DNA of 64,000 bases, taken from contig BRKX01000002.1 in the NCBI GenBank assembly GCA_026008535.1, forward strand, positions 57,595,170-57,659,169. The letters are read 5' to 3'. The notes beneath the pieces are model-generated. The model was not told the origin of the DNA. It saw only the letters and a list, made by a program, of their open reading frames with translations, and did no database searches. The DNA comes from Perilla frutescens (taxonomy: Eukaryota; Streptophyta; Magnoliopsida; Lamiales; Lamiaceae). The position numbers and the translations under genes were made by a program. Shown here one piece after another: positions 20,277 through 31,969 of this stretch (its first letter is position 1; each line of letters opens with the position of its first letter).

Positions 20277-22147
20277 GAGCCAACTTTTTTTCTAGGCACT
20301 TAAACTTTAAAAAAAAATTAGCCAGTAAGTTTTAAACATATTTTTTTAACCACTTTGAACCAAAATGCCCTTTAGATATTAAAAAAAATAAAAAAAATAA
20401 AGTGAAATATCCCACCTACCCTATCACGCCTCAGATCTGATTTTCATTTTCATCTTCATCGTCAATCTTCATTTCTTGGACCATAGTTCTCATCGTAGTT
20501 TGACCATACTGAGCTAGTGCAGTGAGCAACCAAGTTCAACTTTTACAAAAAAATGATTTTATTCTTAATTGCACACTGAATTGTTCTTAAGTGCGCTCAA
20601 AACCCGGTGCGCACAAGTTGTGCCCGCATGGAACAACAAACATCGACAGAAAATTGGCATAACATCGGCTGATAATTTCTGAGCATCGGCAGAACAAAAA
20701 CTGATAATTTGGCCTCAGGTGCGCGAGTGTGTCCACAAAGAGTGCTCACACAAGGTATGCACGTGATTTTTTTCTTAACTGCGCATTGAATTGTTCTTAA
20801 CTGCGCGCACAAGGCATGCACGCACAATTAACTGCGCGCAAAAGGCATGCGCACGCAGATGGCTACGCGTGCAACGACAAATATCGACAGACATTAGCAC
20901 AACATCAGTTAACAATTTTCGAGCATCGGCAGAACATCAGTTGATAATTTGGTCTCGAGGGTGCGCATGCGGGCACACACACAAGGCATGCGATCACAAA
21001 GCATGCGTGCACAAGGCATGCGCGCGCCAACAAACATACAAAACATCGGCAGGACATCGACTGATAATTTTCAAGCATCGACAGAACATCGGCGGACAAT
21101 TTGATCTTGGGTGCGCGCGTGCGAGCACAAAGCATGCGCACACAAGGCATGCACGCGCAGATAGCTACGTGCGCAACAATAAACATAGACAGACATCGGC
21201 TGATAATTTTCGAGCATCGGTAAAACATCGGCTGACAATTTGATCTCGGGTGCGCGCGTGCGAGCACAAAACATGCACACACAAGGCATGCGCGTGCGCG
21301 CAGATGGCTACGCGCGCAACAACAAACATAGACAAACATCGGCATACATCAGCAAGACATCGGTTGATAATTTGGCATGCACAAGATGGTTCCGCACGCA
21401 ACAATAAATATTGACAAATATTGAGTAACAATTTGAGCTCGGATAAGGCATGCGCGCAACAACAAATATCGGCATACATCAACGCATGCACATCGACTGC
21501 GCACTAGGCTCCGCACGTAGTTAGAACTTCATTTTTCTAAATTTTTTGAAGGTTGTAGAAATACTTAATTTTTTCCAGATTTTCAAAAATGAACTATATC
21601 AGGGATGATTTTAAATACTTCTAATGTCAAAGCATGTCTATTATATCTAGAAGATTCTTCTACTCAATTTTTTTCCCAAATCAAACTTCAAAACAAAACA
21701 ACACCAAATAATCTAACAATATTATTAACAATTAGATTTGAAAGCACACGCATTGTGGAAGGATTTTCTATTTCTTCTTTTGAATTTTCGAAGGTCGACA
21801 TTGGCTCGTTAGTGGAGAAATCTGGAGAGAGAAAAATGAGATTGTGAAGAAGATTGTTCAGAGTGGTCGACGATTTGGAGAAATCTTCCAAAGTGGTCGA
21901 CGATTTCTTCTAGATTTCATTAGTGGTGTAAATTGTGAAGAAGATGAGATTGTAGAGTAGATAGAAATTTTTCAAAATCAGTTTTTAAAAATGTGAATGG
22001 TGGGTGGTGGGGGAGTTTAAAGTAGGATTTTTTTTTTTAAATGAATATAAAAATATTTTGATAATTTTAACTAAAAAAGTATATTTTAAAAGTGAGTGGC
22101 TAAAATAATTTTTTTAAAAGTTTAAGTGTCTACTTTGACCCATCCAT
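20277..22147. mobile_element. MULE-like non-autonomous element filled with tandem repeats
   Basis: The ends are inverted copies. CACTTAAACTTT, A-rich, AGCCA, TTTTAAA and TTTTTTA appear in order at 20297-20350 and on the opposite strand at about 22060-22125, and weaker similarity continues to about 20500/21920. TTTTTCTTA occurs at 20268-20276 and 22148-22156 as a candidate 9-bp target duplication. The interior is a ~130-bp tandem repeat array plus a short duplicated GTGGTCGACGATTT segment at 21868-21905. No transposase is seen. Confidence 0.65.
20590..21500. repeat. ~130-bp tandem repeat array rich in CATCGGC and GCGCAC/GCATGC
   Basis: About five to six decayed units, each holding ACATCGGC-type words, GATAATTT, a GGTCTCGGGTGCGCG-like word and GGCATGCGC, then CAACAACAAACAT. 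Several stretches alternate purine and pyrimidine (for example around 21285-21320). Frames open on both strands because the repeat lacks stops. I do not regard them as genes. Confidence 0.85.
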
Positions 22148-22202
22148 TTTTTCTTAAATTGGATAAAATTAATTTATTCGAGAAGAGTGGGTAATTTTAT
22201 AG

Positions 22203-22699
22203 TCTTCTTGTTTAACTGTCCTCCCACGATTCCCCCATGCCTTCTTCTCCGCAATCCACCGTCGACGACCAGCTTTGCTAACAGAGAGAGATAAGAGCAG
22301 AGCACGAACAAACGAGTCGACGAGCTTCTTCAATCTATTGCTAGAATCGAGCTACGACGCGGAAAGCGATGAGAGGCTGAGAGGAGGAGAGTGGAGGGTG
22401 ATCGGTGGTGGTGCTGGCCGGCTGCAGAGAGGAGGGGGTGAGCGAACGGGCAGGCTGGAGAGGAAGGTTAGGATTTTTAATTTATTTATTTATCTTTAAT
22501 TTAGTAGAGGTGTTTAAATAATTTTATAAACAATTCATTTTGAATTATTTTAATTAGTGATTTATAAAGAAAGATGGGGGGGGATTCATTTAGAAACACA
22601 CATTTTTTCATAATGTTATTTTGTTTCTAACAGATTTGTTAAACATTAAAACATGTTTTACATATTAAACCTACAAAAAATAGACAATAATTACATATA
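22203..22699. other. 3' flank of the four-EF-hand NCL gene
   Basis: It contains a GC-richer GA-rich segment (22260-22470) with no recognised product, then AT-rich sequence. The part next to 22700 is probably the 3' UTR of the NCL gene on the minus strand. Confidence 0.5.
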
Positions 22700-25594
22700 T
22701 CAAGCCCAGCCTAACACATACTGAAAAACATAATACATAAGCAAGGAAAATGGGTAAAGGAAAAATGCCAAGAAGCATGTCCACAGTGGATATGTAGTTT
22801 GTGAATAAGCCAGAATTCCAATCATTGCACAAACTACCAAAATTGTCAGCACTTCAGCTGAATAATCCCATTCCAATCCCTTTATGTAGACAATAGCTAA
22901 AAGTGTTGACAATCCCATGATGTTGTTCATCACCACTCCACCATATATCTGCCAAAACCAAACAATACTGATGAAATAAAATATGAGACTAAAACATAAA
23001 GAATCACTCTTCTGGCTTGCTGGAAATATTGAGATGATACCTCAGAAAATGTCAAAGAAGAGGTTCTTGAACTCTTCTGGCTTGCTGGAAATATTGCTGA
23101 TATTGCTGAGTGTGCATTCAAGGCAATCGGAACAATGACGAATGAGATGAAGAAGGAAGGCATCCCAATGGCATCTGAGAATTTTTGGATGCTGGTCTTG
23201 AGAGGTCCAGAAAGAAAGGTCAATATAACAATGCCTAACATCACTTGAAATATAGATTTGCTGAAACCCCATGTCAATAGCTTCAACCGGCTATTCTCAT
23301 TCTTACCAACTTCATAAACTAGGTTGTCAACTTCTCCCCACATAATCTGCAGTTTTCAATGTGTAATAAACTTATACTAAGTAGACATATATGAAGCAAA
23401 GCATTCACGAATGTTGAAGTTATATATACCTTATCAAATTCATCAATAGATTTTTTTGCATCATTGCATTTGGTTACATCCATGGCTTTATTAAGCCATT
23501 TAGTCATTCCATGGACGAATTCTTGCTCATCAACAATGTTGTCACCGTCTGTATCGAAATCTTTCATGAACTTCTTCACCATTTCTTGATGATTCAATTG
23601 AGAATCTCCAGTTCTAACTGTTGTCTGAATCAACTCTTCCAGCTCAGACCGTGACAACGAGTTACTTCTGTCTGTGTCGAGTTTCTTGAACAGGCTTTGC
23701 AGGTCATTAATTTAAGAAAGGAAGGATCAAATAAGTTTATTGCAGTGAATATTATGGCCTTGAAATGAGCAAAGGAGATGTACCCTTTAATTCGCTCTAC
23801 ATTAAGCTCTCCATCATCTTTGACGAGATAATTTTCTGCTTCAAGCTCATCGCTCTGCACATGCTTCAATATTCTTGCCATTAGATGCTCAATTTCAGCC
23901 TTTTCAAATCTTCTTTTCTTGGAAACTGGTTGAACAACCTGAACATAATGAGCAGATTTGATTACACTGTTAATAAATGAAATTTAACGCGTTATGGAAA
24001 AATAGGGCTATTGTATAGTATCAGCAGGCACTACTTGCCTCTCGCGAGCAATCTGCTGCATCAAGATCAGCCTCTTCAGCTAAATGAGTGGCTTCATTTA
24101 TCCATTTTAAGCATCCATCTATGAACTCGTGTTCTTCTATTCTTTGATCTTTGTTCCGATCAAATGTTTTCAACATTTGGGAAATGGCATAACCTTTCTC
24201 CACCTGCTTTTTCCCAGACTGAATCTCAAGAATCAGTGATTCTAATTCATGAAATGTTATGCTTCTGTCAGCATCTTTGTCTGTCTGATCAAACAACCTG
24301 CAAGAATAAGTCTGTTCATCAGGATTAGTAATGAAATCTTGAATGAAAAAAATAATAAGTTGCATATAGTTAGTTAGGTCTAAATGACCCTTTGATGACT
24401 GGAATGTTAGGCTGGCCACTGTCATCAACGAGCTTCTCTTTCGCATGCCTTTGAACATGCTGCAGAAATCCGACAAGCAGATTCTCATACTTCGAATACT
24501 CCAAACTCCTCTCTTGAATCCAAGGATCAAAAATCTGCGAAAACAGTTCAACCACAATGCACATATCAGATACAACAGTCATATATGTGCCTAATTGATC
24601 AAGCATCAGCTCTGAATCTAGCGTAAGCCACCTGATACAAGAAGTATGACAGTAGCATCGCTGCTGAAACTACGAGAGCAACCAAAATCACCAACCGAGT
24701 TCCAAATGATGAGTTGAAAACATTGGCCATTTGCACTATAATGTAAGGGATCAAAGACAGAAGCATGATTCCAGCTGTGTAACATGTCCTTTTGTCAATT
24801 CTTGTTCCTGTATCTGCACTAATAAACACATCTCAGCCCTCAGACAAATCTAACTCCAAGTTTCTAATTACTCTAAAGTGTTAGAAAATAAGTAAACCTT
24901 TCAATTGTGATAGTTTTTCTTTGAACATCAAAGAGAGGGAAGCTGAGGATGGATCAGTAGCAGCCAACTTATCGAACTTTTTTCTGCCAAATATGACACA
25001 CATTCCCCATATTATTGTAAGATTAAAGACAGTGGATCCGGCATACACGCCTACTCCAAATGAAACCGACTCTTGAGCACTCTCTTTGCTCTTAAGAACT
25101 CCAGATACTGCAAGTAGCAACACAAACAGTAGAGTATATATTGGTTAAATCAGACACTAAAACAGATGAAGAATCAGTAAACTAATGCTAATTAAACACT
25201 TACCAATAACCATGGCTATCTTTGGCAACACCCTGAGTATACGAAAAACAGTAGCCCCATATACACCAGTTCCTAAGATGTTGAAGATTCTCTTGCTTCC
25301 TCTACCGATTAGTTTTCCTCCAATAATCAACAAGTACTGATAAATGACTATCTGAAAAATATATCCCCCTATGTTGTCTGCACATGGAAAGAAGCCATAC
25401 GTGTGCACACACGTACTACTTACGAGTGAAGGAGAGCTCCCTGAGTTCAAAAATGGTGGCTGAAATGCAACAGCATCAACCCCGTCAGAGATTAAATTAT
25501 CCGAAACATTAAGTCTCAGAATTCGACCAGCAACAGTTTCAGTTACAGACAAGATGAGTATGTAAAAGCCTAAAGATTGTACAAGGATGACCAT
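22700..25594 (-). CDS. NCL: EF-hand Na+/Ca2+ exchanger-like protein, four EF-hands
   Basis: Nine exons read by eye: 25594-25204, 25107-24898, 24813-24632, 24534-24389, 24297-24039, 23938-23784, 23694-23430, 23346-23041, 22948-22700. They join in frame to 720 aa. An N-terminal hydrophobic signal-like segment (1-22) is followed by a lumenal Cys pair (CVHTYGFFPC) and membrane helices. The first exchanger alpha-repeat is GVGVYAGSTVFNLTIIWG (exon 2) and the second is near FVIVPIALNAHSA (exon 8). Four EF-hand loops lie at about 316-327 (DKDADRSITFHE), 356-367, 454-465 (DTDRSNSLSRSE) and 495-506 (DTDGDNIVDEQE). Known NCL proteins are Ca2+/Na+ exchangers of plant internal membranes, usually with one EF-hand pair. 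Here exons 4-5 and 6-7 look like a duplicated pair. The intron after exon 5 uses a GC donor (GAG|GCAAGT). It is a tandem paralogue of 34724-38440. Confidence 0.92.
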
Positions 25595-25933
25595 TAGAAG
25601 GCTAGTGAAAGTAGCTTACACAAATTTAGCAAAAGAAATCGAGGATTTTATACGTACCCGAGAGAGAAAGCACGCAATTCAACTAATTTGCTTAGATTCA
25701 TCATTGAAGTTTGAATAATTTAATTATACTATTTGAGAAGTTAATTAAAAAAAATATAAGTTATTATATATATATATATATCACTTTATAAATATAAAAA
25801 TATTTGAAAATTCTTAATTAATCAATAATCAGAAAAATGATATAAATATATAGTATAATTCAATTGTAACTATTCGAACAAGAACTTGGAATTTATAGTC
25901 TTTTAATTTGTTTATATTTTTGTTATTTTAATT

Positions 25934-25984
<51 letters not shown>

Positions 25985-26312
25985 TAATTGTATCCTTTTT
26001 CAAGCTCCATTTTTTTAGAACATTAATTATCAACCTTCTTTAATTGTTGTCATATATATGCATTAACACGTACACTTCAAAATTTTCATTCAATAATTTT
26101 TATTTTGATTTTATTGTCTAATAAAAATACTAAATTTTAATTAATATAAATTGACAAAAATCTTGCATCATCCATTTCAGAAAGATTCATTATAAAGTTA
26201 ATTAAACTTACTAAAATAATGTAGATAGTTAATGAGATATGAATATTATTAATTATATGATTTTATGCTATCATGACTAAACACCTTATCGCACATCAAT
26301 TGATATAATTTA
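25595..26312. other. 5' flank of the four-EF-hand NCL gene
   Basis: AT-rich, with TA microsatellites at about 25763-25782 and 25934-25968, the latter running into GA repeats (25969-25985). The promoter should lie here, but no TATA box stands out from the AT background. Confidence 0.5.
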
Positions 26313-27200
26313 GGAGAAATATCAATCCAAGGGCCGAAAAATGATTTATCTATTGATATAGAACCTAAAAGATAGATTCTATCAATTTAAGGCTTGAAAG
26401 ATCTAAAACTATCGATTTAGGCTTGGAGATTTAACGGTGTTAAAACTCCATCCAACAGAAGCTGATGTGGATGTTAAATATTCAAATCATTTTGACACAT
26501 AATTTTTACCCTAAATTAAATTAGAAAAACATAACTTTACATTAATTAAATTAAATAGAGAGTTTTATTATATTGTGTAAATTCAATCTCTACTTAATTC
26601 AATCAGAGATCCTTGTAAGTTTAAATTAAATTCAATATGTAATTGTAATACCTTTTTTTTTTCGATCACAATAATAAATTGATATGTTATTTTTATTTTT
26701 ATTTTTAATTTTGATGGAGAAATTATTATTTTAAAAAGAAATCTGGAAAGAAAATAGAATTAACATTAATTAATTAATTAAATATTTTAATAACATTTAA
26801 TAGTTTGCGATGTAATTAAAATCATAATAATTAATTATAAATATAATAAATTTTAATTAATCAAACAAACAGATATGAATTTCAAACTAAAAAATAATGA
26901 GACCTGAATGACAAAAAGTGATGGGTTTTATTTGACGAAATTTAATAAAATTCCGTGTTTAATTTAATTAAAATAATTAATGTAAATTTATGTTTTTTGA
27001 TTAATTTAATATATGAAATGATGTGGATATTTAACGGCCACATCACCTTTTATTTGATGGAGTTTTAACACCGTTAAATCTACAAGCCTTAAATTGATAG
27101 TTTTAGATCTTTCAAACCTTGAATCGATAGAATCTATCTTTCGAGCTCTATATTGATAGATAAACCATTTTTCGGGCTTTAAATTGATATAATTTATCTC
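26313..27200. mobile_element. Non-autonomous element with ~190-bp terminal inverted repeats
   Basis: 26313-26505 and 27005-27200 are inverted copies. Shared blocks include GGCCGAAAAATG/GCCCGAAAAATG, AGATAGATTCTATC, GAAAGATCTAAAACTATC and GATTTAACGGTGTTAAAAC. The centre is AT-rich with no gene. The flanks show only an imperfect duplication (ATAATTTA against ATAATTAA). Long inverted repeats suggest a MULE-type element. Confidence 0.8.
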
Positions 27201-27629
27201 ATAATTAAATTATATTTTTAACCACTCTATGTTATCATTTAACTGGCATATGATATCACGGTACAGTGAATTGATTGAACTATTTAAATTATTACTAATG
27301 TTGCAAAATATTAACTAATTATTTAATTTTTTGTGTATTTTATCCGAACATACATTTAATACCATATTTTTTATTGGAATATAAATGACTACCTTGAACA
27401 AATGAAACTAAAAATAACTTAACTTAAAATAGTGTTGAATGTATAAATATCATGTGTTTCTCAATGAGAAATAAATGATAAAATCTCAAAGTTTAATAGT
27501 TTGTTGTGGTAAAATTGTATTCAAAGTTTCATGTTCAATATATTTTTCAAAATTTTATACAATATTTACAAAAAAATAATAATAATCTAGTTGTCAATTG
27601 TAATATTTGATTCAATGAAAAACTAATTT

Positions 27630-28150
27630 AATTAGTAGTACAATCTAAGGGAAAATATTCAATTCCTTAATTTCAATTTATTTCCTCAACTAACAGAGAG
27701 TTTTCATTCTCATTCTTGTGATTGATATGTTTTAAAATTGGTCATCTCCATTTTCGTGGAAATTTATATTCCAACAAATGTGGAATATACACTTCTTCCA
27801 CTCAAGGAGTTTAACCATTCTCATTCAACCAAAACACCTAATATATATCATTCTATAAAAAAAATCATAATGAATAACACTTCTAGATATAATTACGTAT
27901 TATATTATTGTTCTATATTATATTCAGCTAAATAGTTTGAGAATTATGTTAAATAATTAGTAGTGCAATCTAAGATAAAAATATTCAATTCTCCTATTTC
28001 AACTATTTTATTAGTAATTGGATTATGTTCATTCTCAGTCATATGATTATGGGTAGCCAACATAATTCATATTCCAAAAAGTTGTGCAATATTCATTCCT
28101 TCCACCTCCCATGCATTTAATTAACTATTCTAAATTAACTGAATAATCTA
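27630..28150 (+). repeat. Diverged ~200-bp direct duplication
   Basis: 27630-27845 and 27955-28150 share, in order, AATTAGTAGT, CAATCTAAG, ATATTCAATTC, CATTCTCA, ATATTCCAA and TTCCAC. They look like an old tandem duplication. Confidence 0.65.
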
Positions 28151-28759
28151 ATATAAAATATTTTATATAAAATTATCAAACCAACCAATATTCTAAGTTT
28201 CTCAAATTATAAATAATAAGCTAGGAAAACCTAACATTTGAACCATAATTTAAAATTTATTTTTCCAATAAACCATTTATTATTGTAACGTTTTAAAAAT
28301 CATATCTAAATTGTAAATTCATTTGAAGTTTGTGATTTTTTTATAATTAACCATATTTTTATAACTTTTACTGGAAACTTTGAAAATAGAGCTCCCAAAA
28401 TTTTCTACATTAATCATTTCTTATATTTATCTTCATCATTGAATTTTTTTTAGGTGTTCTTCATTCACTTTAATATATATTCTTATAGTTCAACATATAC
28501 CGTCTCTCATGTCTTCTTGGTGGAGTCAACATTATCCGAGTTTGACTATAAATAAAGAAATTGAAATTTAGTTACAATAAATTTCATTGAGACTATTTTT
28601 AATCATATAAACGAGAATGAACACATCAATTTCAATTGATAAATTAAAACTTAATATTTTGGTTGTATATTATGGAACCAACTTTTTTTTTTCAAATTTC
28701 TTTCATATCATATAACATGATTCAGAACACATACACACATATTGTAGTTACCACAACTA

Positions 28760-28925
28760 AATTACATTTTTTCTATTAAGAACTACTTAAATAGCTTATA
28801 TTAAATTAATCAAATCATTGATTAAATGTCTTCCTCTTAACTAAATTACATGTTTTTTCTATTAAAAATTACTTAAATAACTTATATTAAATTAATCAAA
28901 TCATTGATTGAATGTCATTCCTCTT
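28760..28925 (+). repeat. ~80-bp tandem duplication
   Basis: Two adjacent copies of AACTAAATTACATTTTTTCT, then TTACTTAAATA-type sequence and AATCAAATCATTGATT, ending TTCCTCTTA. They are highly similar. Confidence 0.85.
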
Positions 28926-31079
28926 ATCTTTTATCCCCTCATTAATGATTGATGAAAATGTAATTCATAATTATTGACAGATAAATTCTTAAGAACAATG
29001 ATGTTAGTTTATAATCTTTCCATAAATTTAAATTTTTACTTTGTAATATTTTTGTTGGGATGTAATTTGTATAAACTATGTAATACTACAATTATATTGA
29101 AATATATTCAAATTATAAAATATAATATATTATACGTGGAGAGTTAATTATATATTATATCATATTACCATGGGATTTTTTTTTCTTATTTGTTGTGGTC
29201 GATATCATGGAGAAATAATAAGTGAAGAATTAATTGATGTGAATGAAGAATTAAAATAGTACAATACTATTGAAATAAATATAATATATTATACGTGAAT
29301 AGTTAATTATATAATGATTGATGGAGAAGAAATTCTTGATTTGTGATAGAGAACTTCTCAAGTATTATCAAATTAGTTTATAATCTTTCTATATTTTTCA
29401 ATCTCTTTATTCAGATGTAATTTACATAGACAATGTAATTGATGAAGAATTAATTCATGTGGATGAATGAAAAATTATCATAGTACAATTCTATTGAATT
29501 AATATTTAAATTATAAAATTAAATATAATATATTGTATGTGTCGAATTAATTATATGCTATATTATATTGTTGTGGGATTAAATTTTTTAATTATTTTCT
29601 TGTTTGCTATGGTTGATATGATAGATAAATAATTGGTGGAAAATTAATATGATGGAATGAAGAATTGTAATAGTACAATACTATTGAAATAAATATAATA
29701 TATTATATGTAATTAATATAGTATATTACTATTTTATTCTTAAATTAAGTGCATATTATGGATATAATAGATAAATCATATTTTGTAAGAAATTAAATAA
29801 ACATAATATATTGTATTTACAAATAATTATTTATAATATTTTATATTAGGAATAATTTTATACAGTAGAGTTCAATTATAACAAAACTATTGAAATAAAC
29901 ATAATATATTATATTTACAAAAAAAAAATTAGGGTGTTTCTAAATGCCCTACTAAAATTTCTTTACACACCATAAAAAAATGTAAAAATAATTAATTTTG
30001 AGATTATTAAAATACCCTTTTTTCACTTAATACACTACAATTTTTACTTTACACACCACAAAAATTAAATGATATATTAAATTAAAAATAACAAAAACAA
30101 AATGGGTTTGTTTTCATTCCACCATTGAAGCTAACCTCGACAGAAACTGTAAGGGTTTCACAAACTTTCAACTTGAACACATTGGGATTAAATCAATCAT
30201 GGAGGGTGGAAATGATGAAGAAACAAGTAATGTAAGTAATTTACTACTGTTTACACCAAAATTTTTTTATTATTTCGTGAGTTCCATCGTTTTTGGATAT
30301 TAAAATCGTCGAAAGTCGTTCATAAATAACAGATTGAATGTTGCGAAGGAAATTCGAAAACATGTTTCTGAATCCCTAATAAAAGGTTCACAAACAAGTT
30401 TATGAACTAACTTGTTCAGGTTTAGAAACATATTTTTGAATATAAAGTAGTGGACACAGAAACATGTTTATGAACCCAGTACTTTATGTTCAGAAACATG
30501 ATTTTGAACAATCAAAAAATATATCAGTTTTGGAATTTCATTGTTCAAACTATGGCCTTGGTGAAATATGGCAAATCCAAAAGTCTAAATCACTTCGTTC
30601 GAGTATGTTTTATTTCTTGAATTAAAAATAATTTCATTCACATGAGTTGTACTAATTATCATTTTGTTTATTCAATTTCAGGTTTCTCTAACTCCTGGTC
30701 ACCTATTTCCCCCTATTACACTTCAGTGGAGAAACAATCGAAGTGATTGTGCAATTGGGTGAGAAAATCTTGTCACAACAGTTGATGAAAAAGCAATGTA
30801 GTATTTATATTTGGTACTTAAACAAATTCATTTCATTGTAATTGACTATTAGTCTTTAGTTAAATTGTACTAGACTGTTTTGATAGAAAGTGACTATAAA
30901 ACATATTAATAGTCCCATAACACTGCTAATATATCAAACATGTTAAAATAAACCGTCATAAAATCAAATAATCCATCATAATATCTAATATCTATTTAAG
31001 GCTTCATAATATCTAATAGCATTAAAAAAACACATCATATCATCATCTAATATTTAATATTGATCTGGACTACACTTGT

Positions 31080-31347
31080 AGTGACATGACCATCTCCCTA
31101 CTAAAGGAGCCCGATAGCAGCAAGGCAGTAGCATTTGAGAACATCTCTTTCTCTACCATCCCAGATAGCAGTAACTACATGTGTTTTGAAAATGGATCAA
31201 TATTGAGTGATCAATTGGCCCTCCCAGGAATGATGCTCTAAGCAACTCATCTTGGTCATCATTATCATTGGTTCCATCATCAGGATTATCATCTCGATCA
31301 TCATTACCATTGGCCCCATCTCTGTCATGAAATTGTAGATTTTCCAA
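31080..31347 (-). pseudogene. Fragment of a plant mobile domain (MAIN/PP7-like transposon-derived) protein
   Basis: The frame from 31347 gives an Asp-rich leader, then SFLGGPIDHSILIHFQ. After a one-base frame change it continues THVVTAIWDGRERDVLKCYC and on to LAAIGLL. The GGP.D.S.L...F..HV...IW.G.ER..LK pattern resembles the start of the plant mobile domain shared by MAIN-like nuclear proteins and transposons. Only about 60 residues remain and the frame is broken. It lies inside the MULE-type element. Confidence 0.55.
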
Positions 31348-31951
31348 CTCTTCTCGTACAACTCGAGATGCTTCATTACGTTCAAGGATGTTTTGTCTCC
31401 TTGCATACGATGTGGGTCTCCTCCGAGAATCTACATATCAAATATTTATAAGTTAACTAAATCCCAACAAAAAAAAAAACAATAAAATTCAATTTGTTGT
31501 TCGCGTCCCAGAGTGAAGAGAGACGAGAGATCTATTTTCTTTTTGGTGTTTGGATATCTATTTTTTTGTTTTAATTTCAAGTGAAGTATAAATTTTAATT
31601 TTTTTAAGTTGAAAGATATAATGGTCTTTTTGTGTGGTGTGTAAAGCAAAAATGAAAAAAAAAACAACCATTTTTGTGGTGTGTAAAGAAATTTTGGTGG
31701 GGCATTTAGATGTTGAGTGGTATTACACTTTACTGGAATCGTTACAACTGACTGAAGTACAAGACAGAAGAGGTAGAATTAGAACAATTATAATAAACTG
31801 AATGTAAACAAAGTAAATGAGAAACTGAAACCGATATGCAGATTCCGGCAAGCCGAGGGAACTTGTATGCATCAAGATGATTTGCTCAAAGGGAACTTGT
31901 ATGCATCAAGATGATTTGTGCAGAATGTAGCATTGGAAGCCATGCAGGATG

Positions 31952-31966
31952 TCCTATTTATAGGCA
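31952..31966 (-). promoter_or_regulatory. LTR TATA box, with further copies in the repeats
   Basis: On the minus strand this reads GCCTATAAATAGG. Equivalent boxes lie at about 32022-32034, 32143-32155 and 32296-32308 because the promoter module is part of the amplified repeat. Confidence 0.6.
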
Positions 31967-31969
31967 CAT

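Larger units (their letters stand above)
27201..29922. other. AT-rich intergenic DNA with local duplications
   Basis: No gene. It holds the direct duplications listed separately at 27630-28150 and 28760-28925, and a scattered AATATAATATATTATACGTG-like motif between 29100 and 29910 that recurs about six times. Confidence 0.6.

Noticed and set aside
20791..21491. Several 100-150 codon frames on both strands rich in Cys/Ala/His
   Set aside because: They are produced by the ~130-bp tandem repeat. Overlapping frames on both strands argue against coding.
22275..22499. 75-codon Arg/Gly/Glu-rich frame
   Set aside because: A GA-rich segment without start context, splice signals or a recognised domain.
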